This document shows, in pieces, positions 37,066 through 45,904 of a stretch of 64,000 nucleotides of DNA; the stretch's first letter is position 1, and the number at the start of each line of letters is the position of its first letter. The DNA lies in NCBI RefSeq assembly GCF_003752585.1, contig NZ_RKHR01000006.1, positions 1 through 64,000 of the forward strand, given 5' to 3'. The stretch comes from Sinobacterium caligoides. GTDB lineage: Bacteria; Pseudomonadota; Gammaproteobacteria; Pseudomonadales; Sinobacteriaceae. The notes below the pieces were generated by a model. That model saw only the letters and a list, made by a program, of their open reading frames with translations. It was not told where the DNA came from and ran no database searches. The translations under genes and the position numbers were made by a program.

Positions 37066-37851
37066 TCACACTGGCATCACTGGCTCACGGCCAAGATCTT
37101 TCCGATAGAGTTTAATCGCCTTCATTGTTACTTCAGTCAACACCTCTAACGACAGTGGTAACCGATAGCACTCTAAAAATAACGCCACATCCTCTCTACT
37201 CAAACCAATATCGAGAGCAGAATAATAAATCCCCGCCAAATCCTTCACCTGCCACCGATGCGGCACCTTGGCGCGGATCTGAGCACGATGCAAGTCGATG
37301 ATGTGCAGCTGCGGCCACGTGTCATCAGCCTCATCAATAGTTTCATCGAGTAGAAAGTGGCAGAGATAGAAGTCACGATGATTCATCCCACTGCCATGCA
37401 TCTTACCCGCCATCTCACCGACTCTCGCGATCAAGCGTCGCCTTAACTCTGCCGCGGGCGGCTTTTCACGCCAATCTTTGCAGTAATCCTCAAGACTAAT
37501 AGTGTTGGCCAAATCCTCAGTAACAATGAACGAGAGCTGTTTAGCAGGGTTGCAGCCCCGCTCACCGTAGGCCACAGCAGTCATCGTACCAACATTGATA
37601 GCCTTAAGATGGTCGATTGCCTGCCACTCATTACGTGCGCCCAAGATAGGTAGCCGCAACTGCAGCAGGTTCTTAATAATCTCACCCCAGCCAATACCCT
37701 GGTGTAGCTTGAGAAAATAGCTCTTCTGCTGTAGCTCAAAGCGTAGAGTGCGCCGCCCCTCTTTACTGCGGTAAACCTCACCCTGCTGGGCGATCGCTGC
37801 CTCGAAGGGCTGTGGCCACGCCGCCTTAAACTCATCATTCAGATATAACAC
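37066..37851 (-). CDS. waaP: LPS core heptose(I) kinase
   Basis: Phosphorylates heptose I of the inner core using ATP. The 261-residue kinase fold has a putative ATP lysine in KSYFLKLHQG (K48), the catalytic loop NHRDFYLCHFLLD (D160) and metal-site IIDLHRA. These match P. aeruginosa WaaP, which is essential there. GTG 37851 overlaps the waaG stop by one base (TAGTG). It sits between waaG and a GT4 gene. Confidence 0.93.
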   Translation of the reverse strand: MLYLNDEFKAAWPQPFEAAIAQQGEVYRSKEGRRTLRFELQQKSYFLKLHQGIGWGEIIKNLLQLRLPILGARNEWQAIDHLKAINVGTMTAVAYGERGCNPAKQLSFIVTEDLANTISLEDYCKDWREKPPAAELRRRLIARVGEMAGKMHGSGMNHRDFYLCHFLLDETIDEADDTWPQLHIIDLHRAQIRAKVPHRWQVKDLAGIYYSALDIGLSREDVALFLECYRLPLSLEVLTEVTMKAIKLYRKDLGREPVMPV

Positions 37852-38963
37852 TATGCGCCACCCGCTGTGATTAATGTTGCCGCCCGCTCGGGCATCGAAT
37901 AGATATCAGCCGTCGTGGCGAAATGCTGAGCACGGCCAAACCAGTCTACCGGTTCGGCAAATAGCAGCCGTGCCAACTGTTGTTGCAGTGCATCAGCGCT
38001 AAATGGCGAGGCAACGACAGCGCCCATCTGGTAGTCAGTAATATAGTGAGCGTAACCACAAACCGCCGTCGTCAGCACCGGCGTGCCCGCGACCATTGCC
38101 TCCAGCAAAACAGTGCCTGTATTCTCACGGTAGGCGGGATGAATCAACAAGTCCGCCGCCAACAGCAACTCAGGCACGTCATCGCGGCCGCCGAGAAACT
38201 CAACACTCGCTTCGACACCGAGCTTTTTCGCCAGGGCGAGATAACGCGCCGGCTTATCCTGCCCCGCTATCTTCAGCTTAACACGCTGACGCTGATCCTC
38301 TGCGAGCGCCGCCAGTGCCGTAATCGCTCGGTCAACGCCCTTGGTCTTAAAGCCCGAGCCAACCATCAACAACAGTTTCTCATCATCCTTCACACCGAGG
38401 CCGACACGTGCCGTGGCTGCCCTTTCATTGGCGTCAGCACCGGCAATTCGATCGCGCGAGATGCCCGGCGGCAGCAGATGAAAACGCTCCGCCACGGTGC
38501 CATAACTCTGCTGATACGCAGCCATCTCCGAGGCCGAAATCATCAACAGTTCAGTAGTCGAACACGGGGAAAATACCGCCTCTTCGCAGGCGAGGAAATG
38601 CTTCGCCCGTGGACTGTGCCTATACAGCCAACCACGCTGCTCTACCTTAGTCTTAAAACAGCTATCGGCGGCATAGTACCAATCGAGCCCCGGCAGCTTA
38701 TCGAAGCCGACCACACGGTCGAAGCCCTGCCCCGTCAACGCCGCCGCCAAGCCTTCGGCAAAGCGCCGATTCTTAGTGTGATTACTCAAGCCACTCTTGC
38801 CGAGCACATGCACCGCTATCGTCGCCGGCCGATCTCCCTGCCAAAGGCCGCAAAAAATCTCCACCTCGTGCCCTAAAGAGACACAGGCGTGAGCGATACG
38901 CCACATATCCTTCTGTAGGCCGCCATAGGGAAAATATTTAAACAGCGCAAAGGCGAGTTTCAT
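37851..38963 (-). CDS. waaG: LPS core glucosyltransferase I
   Basis: A GT4 enzyme that adds the first outer-core hexose (glucose in E. coli) to heptose II. The WaaG-type N-terminus is LAFALFKYFPYGGLQKDMWR. Donor-binding motifs include LLMVGSGFKTKGVDRAI and PAYRENTGTVLLEAMVAG (E-x7-E). The length of 370 matches WaaG (374). The ATGA overlap with the upstream kinase gene shows coupling. The donor sugar here is not provable from sequence. Confidence 0.93.
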   Translation of the reverse strand: MKLAFALFKYFPYGGLQKDMWRIAHACVSLGHEVEIFCGLWQGDRPATIAVHVLGKSGLSNHTKNRRFAEGLAAALTGQGFDRVVGFDKLPGLDWYYAADSCFKTKVEQRGWLYRHSPRAKHFLACEEAVFSPCSTTELLMISASEMAAYQQSYGTVAERFHLLPPGISRDRIAGADANERAATARVGLGVKDDEKLLLMVGSGFKTKGVDRAITALAALAEDQRQRVKLKIAGQDKPARYLALAKKLGVEASVEFLGGRDDVPELLLAADLLIHPAYRENTGTVLLEAMVAGTPVLTTAVCGYAHYITDYQMGAVVASPFSADALQQQLARLLFAEPVDWFGRAQHFATTADIYSMPERAATLITAGGA

Positions 38964-39706
38964 CGTTTCGCCTTCTTGGCTGCGCGTCGATCGAGCAGAG
39001 CGAGCAACTTATCAACCTCCTCTGCAGTCGCTCCAGCCCCTAGGTAAGTCTCGACAAACAACCGCCGATGCTGACGAAAACGCTGGCTCGAGCGCCGCAG
39101 CAACACCTCAAGATCCTTGCGCCACAGCCTGCTAAAGCCATGATGTGGCCGCACCGTTTCTAAGTCGATAAAGCGAACCTCGCCGCACCCGATAAAGATA
39201 TGCTTGGGGTAAAGACAAGGGTGCCGGTAACCCGTGGCGTGCAGTGCCAGCACGGCGGTGGCGATCTGCTCAACCAACGCACTGTAATCCGCCTCACCAT
39301 ACTCGCCCTCGTTGAGACGATCCATCGATACGTAATCGGCCAGCGCCTCGGTCACCAAAACCGCCTCCCGGCCGCGACGAGTCTTGGTTTCGGCATAACA
39401 GACCACCTCTATCGTCTTGATACCGTAACTGTCGAGCCGGCGAATATTATCGAACTCCTGGCGGAAACTAGGCACCCCCTTGAGCGGATGACGCCAGGTG
39501 CGCATCGAATAATTGCGCTGTCGTTTGACATACAGGCCGGCACTATTGCTCTCGCGATCAAGGCCGATGTAGCCTACCTCGCTATAGCCGCCGTGGCCGT
39601 GATTGGGCTCATCGACCAGCTCAAGCTGATGATCGAGCCAGCCCTGGCAACTGTCTAGCCCAAGGTCGGCCAGCGTTTTCTGCCATGCGCGGGGGATATA
39701 GAGCAT
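38960..39706 (-). CDS. InaA-family LPS kinase-like protein
   Basis: A 248-residue protein of the lipopolysaccharide kinase/InaA family. It has an ATP-lysine region AGLYVKRQRNYSMRT (near residue 60), a loop GYRHPCLYPKHIFI (161-172) and a metal-site IDLETVR (D181). In the loop the usual catalytic Asp (HxD) is Cys164. Pseudomonas clusters carry several such kinases beside waaP. ATG 39706 has GAGG at 6 bases and follows the waaC stop at one base; an in-frame GTG at 39718 would overlap waaC. It overlaps waaG by 4 bases. Whether it is active is unclear. Confidence 0.85.
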   Translation of the reverse strand: MLYIPRAWQKTLADLGLDSCQGWLDHQLELVDEPNHGHGGYSEVGYIGLDRESNSAGLYVKRQRNYSMRTWRHPLKGVPSFRQEFDNIRRLDSYGIKTIEVVCYAETKTRRGREAVLVTEALADYVSMDRLNEGEYGEADYSALVEQIATAVLALHATGYRHPCLYPKHIFIGCGEVRFIDLETVRPHHGFSRLWRKDLEVLLRRSSQRFRQHRRLFVETYLGAGATAEEVDKLLALLDRRAAKKAKR

Positions 39707-39707
39707 A

Positions 39708-40721
39708 TTAATCCTCACTCGCCAGCAGGATCGGTTGAAACCTCTGCCAGACCCGTTCAGGTGTCATACTGGCAAAGTTAGCCGGTTCAATAGTCGGCTC
39801 ATAGTGACTACCGTCGTCTTCAATTTCCTGCGTCGTATAGTGATATTGATTGGCACCGCAGGTACCGACCACCTGAGGATCAGTGGGGCTATACAGCGAC
39901 AGGGTCGGCACACCGATCGCCGCCGACAAATGGCCTAGCCCGGTGTCGACGGAGACGACGGCCGAGGCTTGCGCCAGAGCTGTCGCAACGCCTTTGATAT
40001 CCAGCCGAGGCAGCACCTCGACACGATCATTATCGACGGCAATATCTTTCGCTCTATCGCGCTCAACATCGTTGCCCCAGGGCAGTAATACACGATAACC
40101 GGCGGCAGTAATTTTCTCCGCCAGTTGTCGCCAATAAGCCGCCGGCCAGTGCTTGGTAGGCCACGTTGTGCCGTGTAACAGCACCACGTTTTTCTCGACA
40201 ACCGCGGAGCCTGCAAACTGCTTGCGCGTCAAACCATACTCAGCCTCTGTCGTCGGCTTCTCATAGCCGAGACTGCTGGCAAACAGCTCGCGAACCCGTT
40301 CCACCGCATGCTGTTCTTTACTCACCGAGATTTTGTGTTTGTAGGCCATCGACGCCAGCGGCTCACGAATCGAGTTGCGATCGTAACCGTAACAGGGAGC
40401 TTCCACCAGTCGAGTCAGAAAGGCACTCTTCAACAAGCCCTGGGCATCGATCACGCAATCATAGTGTTTCTTGCGAATATTGCGCTTAAAGCTACGCCAC
40501 TCACCGCCACTCCAGGTGTTAATCAGACTCTTACGCCAGCGCCGAATCGCGACCGGTATCACCCGATCGACAGCGGGGTGCCAGGCGGGGATCTCGGTGA
40601 ACGCTTCCTCAACGACCCAGTCGAAGGTGATCGACGGCATCGCCGCCATGGCGTCGGCGAGAGCTGGCAGGGTGTGTATCACATCGCCCATAGATGAGGT
40701 TTTCACCACCAATACACGCAT
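39708..40721 (-). CDS. waaC: LPS heptosyltransferase I
   Basis: A GT9 enzyme that adds the first L-glycero-D-manno-heptose to Kdo2-lipid A. N-terminal VVKTSSMGDVIHTLPAL (with the catalytic Asp), central HGTTWPTKHWP and C-terminal VSVDTGLGHLSAAIGVPTLS are the WaaC signatures. The length of 337 is normal. It lies 4 bases after waaF in the same operon. Confidence 0.95.
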   Translation of the reverse strand: MRVLVVKTSSMGDVIHTLPALADAMAAMPSITFDWVVEEAFTEIPAWHPAVDRVIPVAIRRWRKSLINTWSGGEWRSFKRNIRKKHYDCVIDAQGLLKSAFLTRLVEAPCYGYDRNSIREPLASMAYKHKISVSKEQHAVERVRELFASSLGYEKPTTEAEYGLTRKQFAGSAVVEKNVVLLHGTTWPTKHWPAAYWRQLAEKITAAGYRVLLPWGNDVERDRAKDIAVDNDRVEVLPRLDIKGVATALAQASAVVSVDTGLGHLSAAIGVPTLSLYSPTDPQVVGTCGANQYHYTTQEIEDDGSHYEPTIEPANFASMTPERVWQRFQPILLASED

Positions 40722-40725
40722 AAGA

Positions 40726-41769
40726 TTATACCGCTTCTTTATTGACTAGCAGGCGCTTCACCGCGGCGAACACTTCGACCGGCGAGAGCTTGGTTAAACA
40801 GTCCAGGTGTCCGAGCGGGCACTCTCGCTGAAAACAGGGACGACAATCGATATCGCTGGCAATGACCTCTACGTGTGCGGAGAGCGGCGGCGTAAACTCC
40901 GGCGAGGTCGAACCGTAGACCGCCACCAACGGCACACTCACGGCCGCCGCAACATGCATCAAGCCAGAGTCATTGCTAATCACCACAGACGAGAGCGACA
41001 ATAAGTCGACCGAGTCACCGAGCCGAGTCTCACCGGCCAAATTAACCACAGCTGCACGATACTCTGGCGACATCAGCGAGACTATCTCATCGGTCACCAC
41101 ACGATCCTTCGCCGAACCAAACAGCCAGACCTGCATACCGTCGGCCACCGCCTGTTCAGCTACCGCGGCATAATGCTCTGAAGGCCAGCGTTTCGCCGGG
41201 CCAAACTCTGCCCCGGGACACAGCGACAATACTGGCACCGTCAACGACAGACCGTGCTGTTGCTGCAAGCGCTGGCAGTTATCGGCATCGGCCACCAATT
41301 TCGGATTGACGATAGCCGGCAACGGCTTGTCCGCCGCCACCCCCAGGGCCACAAAACGCTCCACCATCAGCGGATAGCGGTGCTTGTCCAGCAGGCGAAT
41401 GTCGTTGAGGAAACCAAAGCGATATTCCCCGCGCCAACCGGTGCGGATAGGAATGTCGGCAAACAGTGGGATAAAGGCCGACTTCAATGAGTTGGGTAAC
41501 ACGATGGCGCGAGTATATTGCTCCGCACGCATCGCTCGCCCCATCTTGAAGCGCTGCTTAAGCTGTAGACTACCATGACCAATCGGCATCACTACCGTAC
41601 CAGCCACCTCCGGCATGCGCTCGAGAATAGGTCGACTCCAATCCGGCGCCAAGACGTGTATCACCGCGCCGGGGTAACGCTCAAGCAGCGTAATAAACAG
41701 GCTCTGCGCCATCACCATATCGCCCACCCAAGAGGGGCCGACGATCAGTATTTTTTCCACACTACTCAT
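40726..41769 (-). CDS. waaF: LPS heptosyltransferase II
   Basis: A GT9 enzyme that adds the second heptose. Motifs are ILIVGPSWVGDMVMAQSLF (WaaF-type N-terminus), CPGAEFGPAKRWP and SNDSGLMHVAAAVSVPLVAVYGSTSP. The length of 347 matches E. coli WaaF (348). It heads the leftward operon waaF-waaC-kinase-waaG-waaP-GT4, whose promoter should lie in the ~110-bp gap to ilvE. Confidence 0.96.
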   Translation of the reverse strand: MSSVEKILIVGPSWVGDMVMAQSLFITLLERYPGAVIHVLAPDWSRPILERMPEVAGTVVMPIGHGSLQLKQRFKMGRAMRAEQYTRAIVLPNSLKSAFIPLFADIPIRTGWRGEYRFGFLNDIRLLDKHRYPLMVERFVALGVAADKPLPAIVNPKLVADADNCQRLQQQHGLSLTVPVLSLCPGAEFGPAKRWPSEHYAAVAEQAVADGMQVWLFGSAKDRVVTDEIVSLMSPEYRAAVVNLAGETRLGDSVDLLSLSSVVISNDSGLMHVAAAVSVPLVAVYGSTSPEFTPPLSAHVEVIASDIDCRPCFQRECPLGHLDCLTKLSPVEVFAAVKRLLVNKEAV

Positions 41770-41877
41770 AGTATATCGACCACTCTATACGGCCCACCAT
41801 TATCACCACAACACACAGCACAACCTAGCTCAGGGCAAAACAGACAATAAAAAGCATCGCCCCAAGCAGCTTAATGG

Positions 41878-42807
41878 TTACTTAGCAACCGGCGCCAACC
41901 AATCGTAGCGACCCTTGTTGCGCCCCTGGACTGCATCGAAGTAGGCAGCCTGTAAGACTTCCGTTATTGGGCCTCGACGACCGCTGCCGATCTGACGACC
42001 ATCCAGTTCACGGATCGGTAACACCTCTGCCGCCGTACCAGTGAAGAAGGCTTCGTCAGCGACATAGACTTCGTCGCGGGTCAGGCGCTTCTCCCGAATC
42101 TCATAGCCGTGCTCGGCGGCGAGATGGAAGATGGTGTCACGGGTGATACCCTCCAGACACGAGGTCAGCTCCGGCGTATAGATGATGCCGTTACGTACCA
42201 TGAAGAAGTTTTCACCACTACCCTCGGCCACATAACCCTCGTTATCGAGCAATAGCGCCTCATCACAGCCACTCTCCAGCGCTTCACGCAGCGCCAAGAT
42301 CGAGTTGATGTAGTTGCCGTTCGCCTTGGCCTTACACATAGTGATGTTGACATGATGACGAGTATAGCTCGAGGTGCGGATCTTGATGCCCACCTCCTTC
42401 GCCTCTGGGTCCATATAGGATGGCCAGTCCCAGCTAGCCACCATCACGTGTGTCTTCAAGTTATCCGCACGCAGGCCCATCCCCTCAGAACCGTAGAAGC
42501 ACATTGGACGAAGATAGGCTTCCTCTAGCTTGTTTTCGCGTACCACGGCCAACTGCGCTTCGTTAAGCTCTTCTTTGCTATAAGGAATATCCATCGCCAA
42601 AATATGTGCAGAGCGGAATAGGCGGTCGGTATGCTCTTGCAGGCGGAAAATACTGGTGCCGTGATTGACAGTGCTATAAGCGCGCACCCCCTCAAAGACA
42701 CCCAGTCCATAGTGCAACGTATGAGTTAATACATGCACCTTCGCCTCACGCCAGGGTACCATTTTACCATCTAACCAAATCACGCCATCTCTATCTGCCA
42801 TGGACAT
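41878..42807 (-). CDS. ilvE: Branched-chain amino-acid aminotransferase
   Basis: A PLP enzyme catalysing the last step of Leu/Ile/Val synthesis. It is fold-type IV, 309 residues, the same as E. coli IlvE. Motifs are HYGLGVFEGVRAY, the PLP-lysine region CKAKANGNYINSILALREA and YVAEGSGENFFMVRNG. ATG 42807 has AGGAG at 8 bases; an 18-residue extension is rejected. It sits between glnE and waaF, the remembered pseudomonad order. Confidence 0.96.
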   Translation of the reverse strand: MSMADRDGVIWLDGKMVPWREAKVHVLTHTLHYGLGVFEGVRAYSTVNHGTSIFRLQEHTDRLFRSAHILAMDIPYSKEELNEAQLAVVRENKLEEAYLRPMCFYGSEGMGLRADNLKTHVMVASWDWPSYMDPEAKEVGIKIRTSSYTRHHVNITMCKAKANGNYINSILALREALESGCDEALLLDNEGYVAEGSGENFFMVRNGIIYTPELTSCLEGITRDTIFHLAAEHGYEIREKRLTRDEVYVADEAFFTGTAAEVLPIRELDGRQIGSGRRGPITEVLQAAYFDAVQGRNKGRYDWLAPVAK

Positions 42808-42891
42808 ATCGTAAACTCCTAGCCATTGTGCTCGCCACGCCATTATCGGTGTTGGTGGCAAGACTCATTATTTGTAATCGTCGTCTTCTAG

Positions 42892-45828
42892 CTACTTTTT
42901 AACAGCCTGCTCATGCAGGTACTGCTGCCACATCTGCGTGACTAATTGGCGCTGCGTAACGTACTGACCAGCAACTACACTGTTCTCGCAATGCTGTAGC
43001 GCGAGTCGGTGTGAATGTGCCCGATAAGCCTTGTAAGCTTCGGCGACGGCCTCTGTCTGTTCGCACGGCACGAGATGAATGCCAGACAGTGTCTCTAAGA
43101 TACGGACGTTGTCCGACCACTCCGTCAATGCAGGATGCTGATTTGCCAGCGCCAAAACGGCAAATTGAACCATAAATTCGATGTCAACGATACCTCCAGA
43201 GCCATGCTTAAGATGAAAAAGCTCCTCACCCTGTGCATTTGTTGTCTTCGGCAGAAGATGATCGCGCATTTTCTGCCGCATCTCGACCACTTCCACACGT
43301 AGCTTCTGCCAATCTCTCGGCTGACGCAGGATCTCTCGGCGCAGGGTATCGAAGCGCTGCCCCAGCCCTCGATCACCGGCCACCACCCGGGCACGCACTA
43401 GAGCCTGATGCTCCCAGGTCCAGGCGTCGTTGAGCTGATAGCGTTCGAAGGCCTTCAGCGATGTAGCCAGCAAGCCTGCATTACCAGAGGGCCTCAGACG
43501 CATATCCACCTCGTACAACGCGCCCTGCGTGGTGCGCGTCGTCATGATATGGATGATCTTCTGGCCCAGGCGGTTATAAAACTTCTGCGCACTAATCGGC
43601 CGGTCGCCATCACTCTCACTCATCGCGTCGGCATCGTAGAGGAAGACTAGATCGAGATCCGAGCTATATCCCAGCTCTAGGCCGCCGAGCTTACCAAAGC
43701 CAACGACCGTAAAACCCGGGTCACAACTGTGGCCGTCCGACTGCTGCGGTCGACCGTGACTCGCCGTCATATCCCGCCAAGCCAGATCGAGCACCTGCTG
43801 CAGAATGACTTCGGCGATATAACTGAGATAGTCACTGACCTGCATCAGCGGCAACCGCCCGGTCACCTCCGAAGCTGCCACCCGTAACACGTGTGCGGAG
43901 CGAAAGTAACGCAACACATCCATCTGCCCCTCCAAATCATCCTCCGGTAGGCGCAATAGCTGCATCTGTAGCTCACTGCTCAGCGTCGCTCGATCGGGGA
44001 CGGTATACAAACTCTCTACGTTCAGCAGCTCGTCCAACAATACCGGATGTGTCGCCAGCTGCTTGGCAATCCACGGGCTCGCAGAGCAGAGCAGAGTCAA
44101 CTGCTGCATCGCCTGCGGGTTCTCCAGCAATAACACCATGTAAGCACTGCGCCGCAACACCGCTTCGACGAAGGGCAGCATACGCAGCAGCAAGGTGCTG
44201 GCGCCATCGTGCTCGGCAATCGAGGCTAACAGGCGCGGCATAAAGAGATCGAGGCGCTCACGCCCCTGCCGCTGCATCATCTTGACACGCTTACTCGAAC
44301 GCATCATCGACAGCTGTCGCCAGGCCTCCTCAACCTCACTAAAACCATTATCGTGAAGCCAGGCAACAACCTGCTCATCGCTATCCTCATCCAGCCAGGC
44401 GTCCTCCCACTCCTGCCCCAGCCCGCCGTCGGCATTTTCCTCCTCTGGCGCCTCGATCAGATAACGAAAGTGCGTCGCCACTGCCTCTCGGTGCTGCGAC
44501 AGCACCTGATAGTAATCATCCCAACAGGCGAAGCCCATCACCGCCGCCAGACGCAGCTGCTCAGCTGGTGCTACCGGCAGCGCCTGTGTCTGTTTATCCT
44601 GATAGCCCTGAATACCATGCTCGCTATTACGCAGGAAGCAATAGGCCGCTCGCAGCTCGTCGACTGCCGCCGCGGGCAGATACTCGTACTCTTTTAGCAG
44701 CCTCAAAATACGCAGCAGGCGTCGGTCCTGCAGCTCGACATCCCGACCACCGCGAATCAACTGAAACACCTGTGCGATGAACTCGACCTCGCGAATACCG
44801 CCGCCGCCGAGTTTGACATCGTTTTGCAGGCCGCGACGCGACACCTCCCGGGTAATCATCTGCTTCATCGAGCGCAACGCATCAATGACGCTGTAGTCAA
44901 CGTATTTACGAAACACGAAAGGCTTCAACATCTGCATCAAACGCTCACCGGCCAACTTATCACCTGCGACAATGCGCGCCTTGATCATCGCGTAACGCTC
45001 CCACTCACGACCATGATCTCGATAGTAGGCCTCGAAGGCATCAAAACTCAGTACCAGGGCACCGCTCTGCCCCCAGGGGCGTAGCCGCATATCGACGCGA
45101 AAAACAAAACCATCGGCGGTGACCTGGTCCAGCGATTTAATCAACTGCTGGCCCAGTTTCAGAAAAAATTTGTGATTCTCTACCACGCGCTGGCCACCGC
45201 GCGTCTCACCCTGCGACGGGTAAACAAAGATCAGGTCGACATCAGAGGAGAGGTTTAATTCACAGGCCCCCAGCTTACCCATGCCAACCACAACCATCTG
45301 CTGCGGCTGCCCGAGACTATCGACAGGAGTGCCCCAGTCAACGGATAGCTGCTGGTATAGCCAGGCAAGCGACAGGTCAATACTGCTATCTGCCAACGCC
45401 GACAGTTCCGCCGTGGTCTGCTCCATTGTTGCCAGGCGATTAAAGTCACGATAGATAATTCGGCACATTTGTCGACGGCGAAAACGGCGCAACACAGAAC
45501 ACAATGCCTCAAAACTATCCGCCTCAAGTAAGCTCTCTGCCAGTTCTTGACGCAATTGCGCCGCCGACATCACCTCGTGTAGCGCATCCGACTGCAGTAG
45601 TTCGACCAACATCGCCGGTTGGCGCTGACACTGTTCAGCAAAGTATTCACTGCCCATCATCGCCGTCGCCAGCTCTCTCGCAAGTGCCGGCCGCGACTCG
45701 GCGCGCTGTTGCAACGCCGCCGGCAGTGCCAGCTCACTCGTCTGCGCTGAATCCAACACCTGTGCCCACGCCTGTTCGGTCAGCTCGAGCAGCGCCGCTG
45801 GCAAATGCTCTGTAATCAGTTGACTCAT
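42892..45828 (-). CDS. glnE: Glutamine synthetase adenylyltransferase/adenylyl-removing enzyme
   Basis: Adjusts glutamine synthetase activity by adding or removing AMP on its Tyr, responding to PII. There are two nucleotidyltransferase domains: N-terminal LNLSSDVDLIFVYPS (adenylyl removase half, about residue 200) and C-terminal LGYSSDLDLVFLYDAD (adenylylation half, about residue 710), separated by helical linkers. The length of 978 is close to E. coli (946). ATG 45828 has AAGG at 8 bases. It lies upstream of ilvE. Confidence 0.96.
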   Translation of the reverse strand: MSQLITEHLPAALLELTEQAWAQVLDSAQTSELALPAALQQRAESRPALARELATAMMGSEYFAEQCQRQPAMLVELLQSDALHEVMSAAQLRQELAESLLEADSFEALCSVLRRFRRRQMCRIIYRDFNRLATMEQTTAELSALADSSIDLSLAWLYQQLSVDWGTPVDSLGQPQQMVVVGMGKLGACELNLSSDVDLIFVYPSQGETRGGQRVVENHKFFLKLGQQLIKSLDQVTADGFVFRVDMRLRPWGQSGALVLSFDAFEAYYRDHGREWERYAMIKARIVAGDKLAGERLMQMLKPFVFRKYVDYSVIDALRSMKQMITREVSRRGLQNDVKLGGGGIREVEFIAQVFQLIRGGRDVELQDRRLLRILRLLKEYEYLPAAAVDELRAAYCFLRNSEHGIQGYQDKQTQALPVAPAEQLRLAAVMGFACWDDYYQVLSQHREAVATHFRYLIEAPEEENADGGLGQEWEDAWLDEDSDEQVVAWLHDNGFSEVEEAWRQLSMMRSSKRVKMMQRQGRERLDLFMPRLLASIAEHDGASTLLLRMLPFVEAVLRRSAYMVLLLENPQAMQQLTLLCSASPWIAKQLATHPVLLDELLNVESLYTVPDRATLSSELQMQLLRLPEDDLEGQMDVLRYFRSAHVLRVAASEVTGRLPLMQVSDYLSYIAEVILQQVLDLAWRDMTASHGRPQQSDGHSCDPGFTVVGFGKLGGLELGYSSDLDLVFLYDADAMSESDGDRPISAQKFYNRLGQKIIHIMTTRTTQGALYEVDMRLRPSGNAGLLATSLKAFERYQLNDAWTWEHQALVRARVVAGDRGLGQRFDTLRREILRQPRDWQKLRVEVVEMRQKMRDHLLPKTTNAQGEELFHLKHGSGGIVDIEFMVQFAVLALANQHPALTEWSDNVRILETLSGIHLVPCEQTEAVAEAYKAYRAHSHRLALQHCENSVVAGQYVTQRQLVTQMWQQYLHEQAVKK

Positions 45829-45904
45829 TACCAATACCTTCACTTAAATAGCATCACCCACCGTTAAACGGACAGGGGGCTCATCACACCTTTTGCCTTA
45901 ACGA

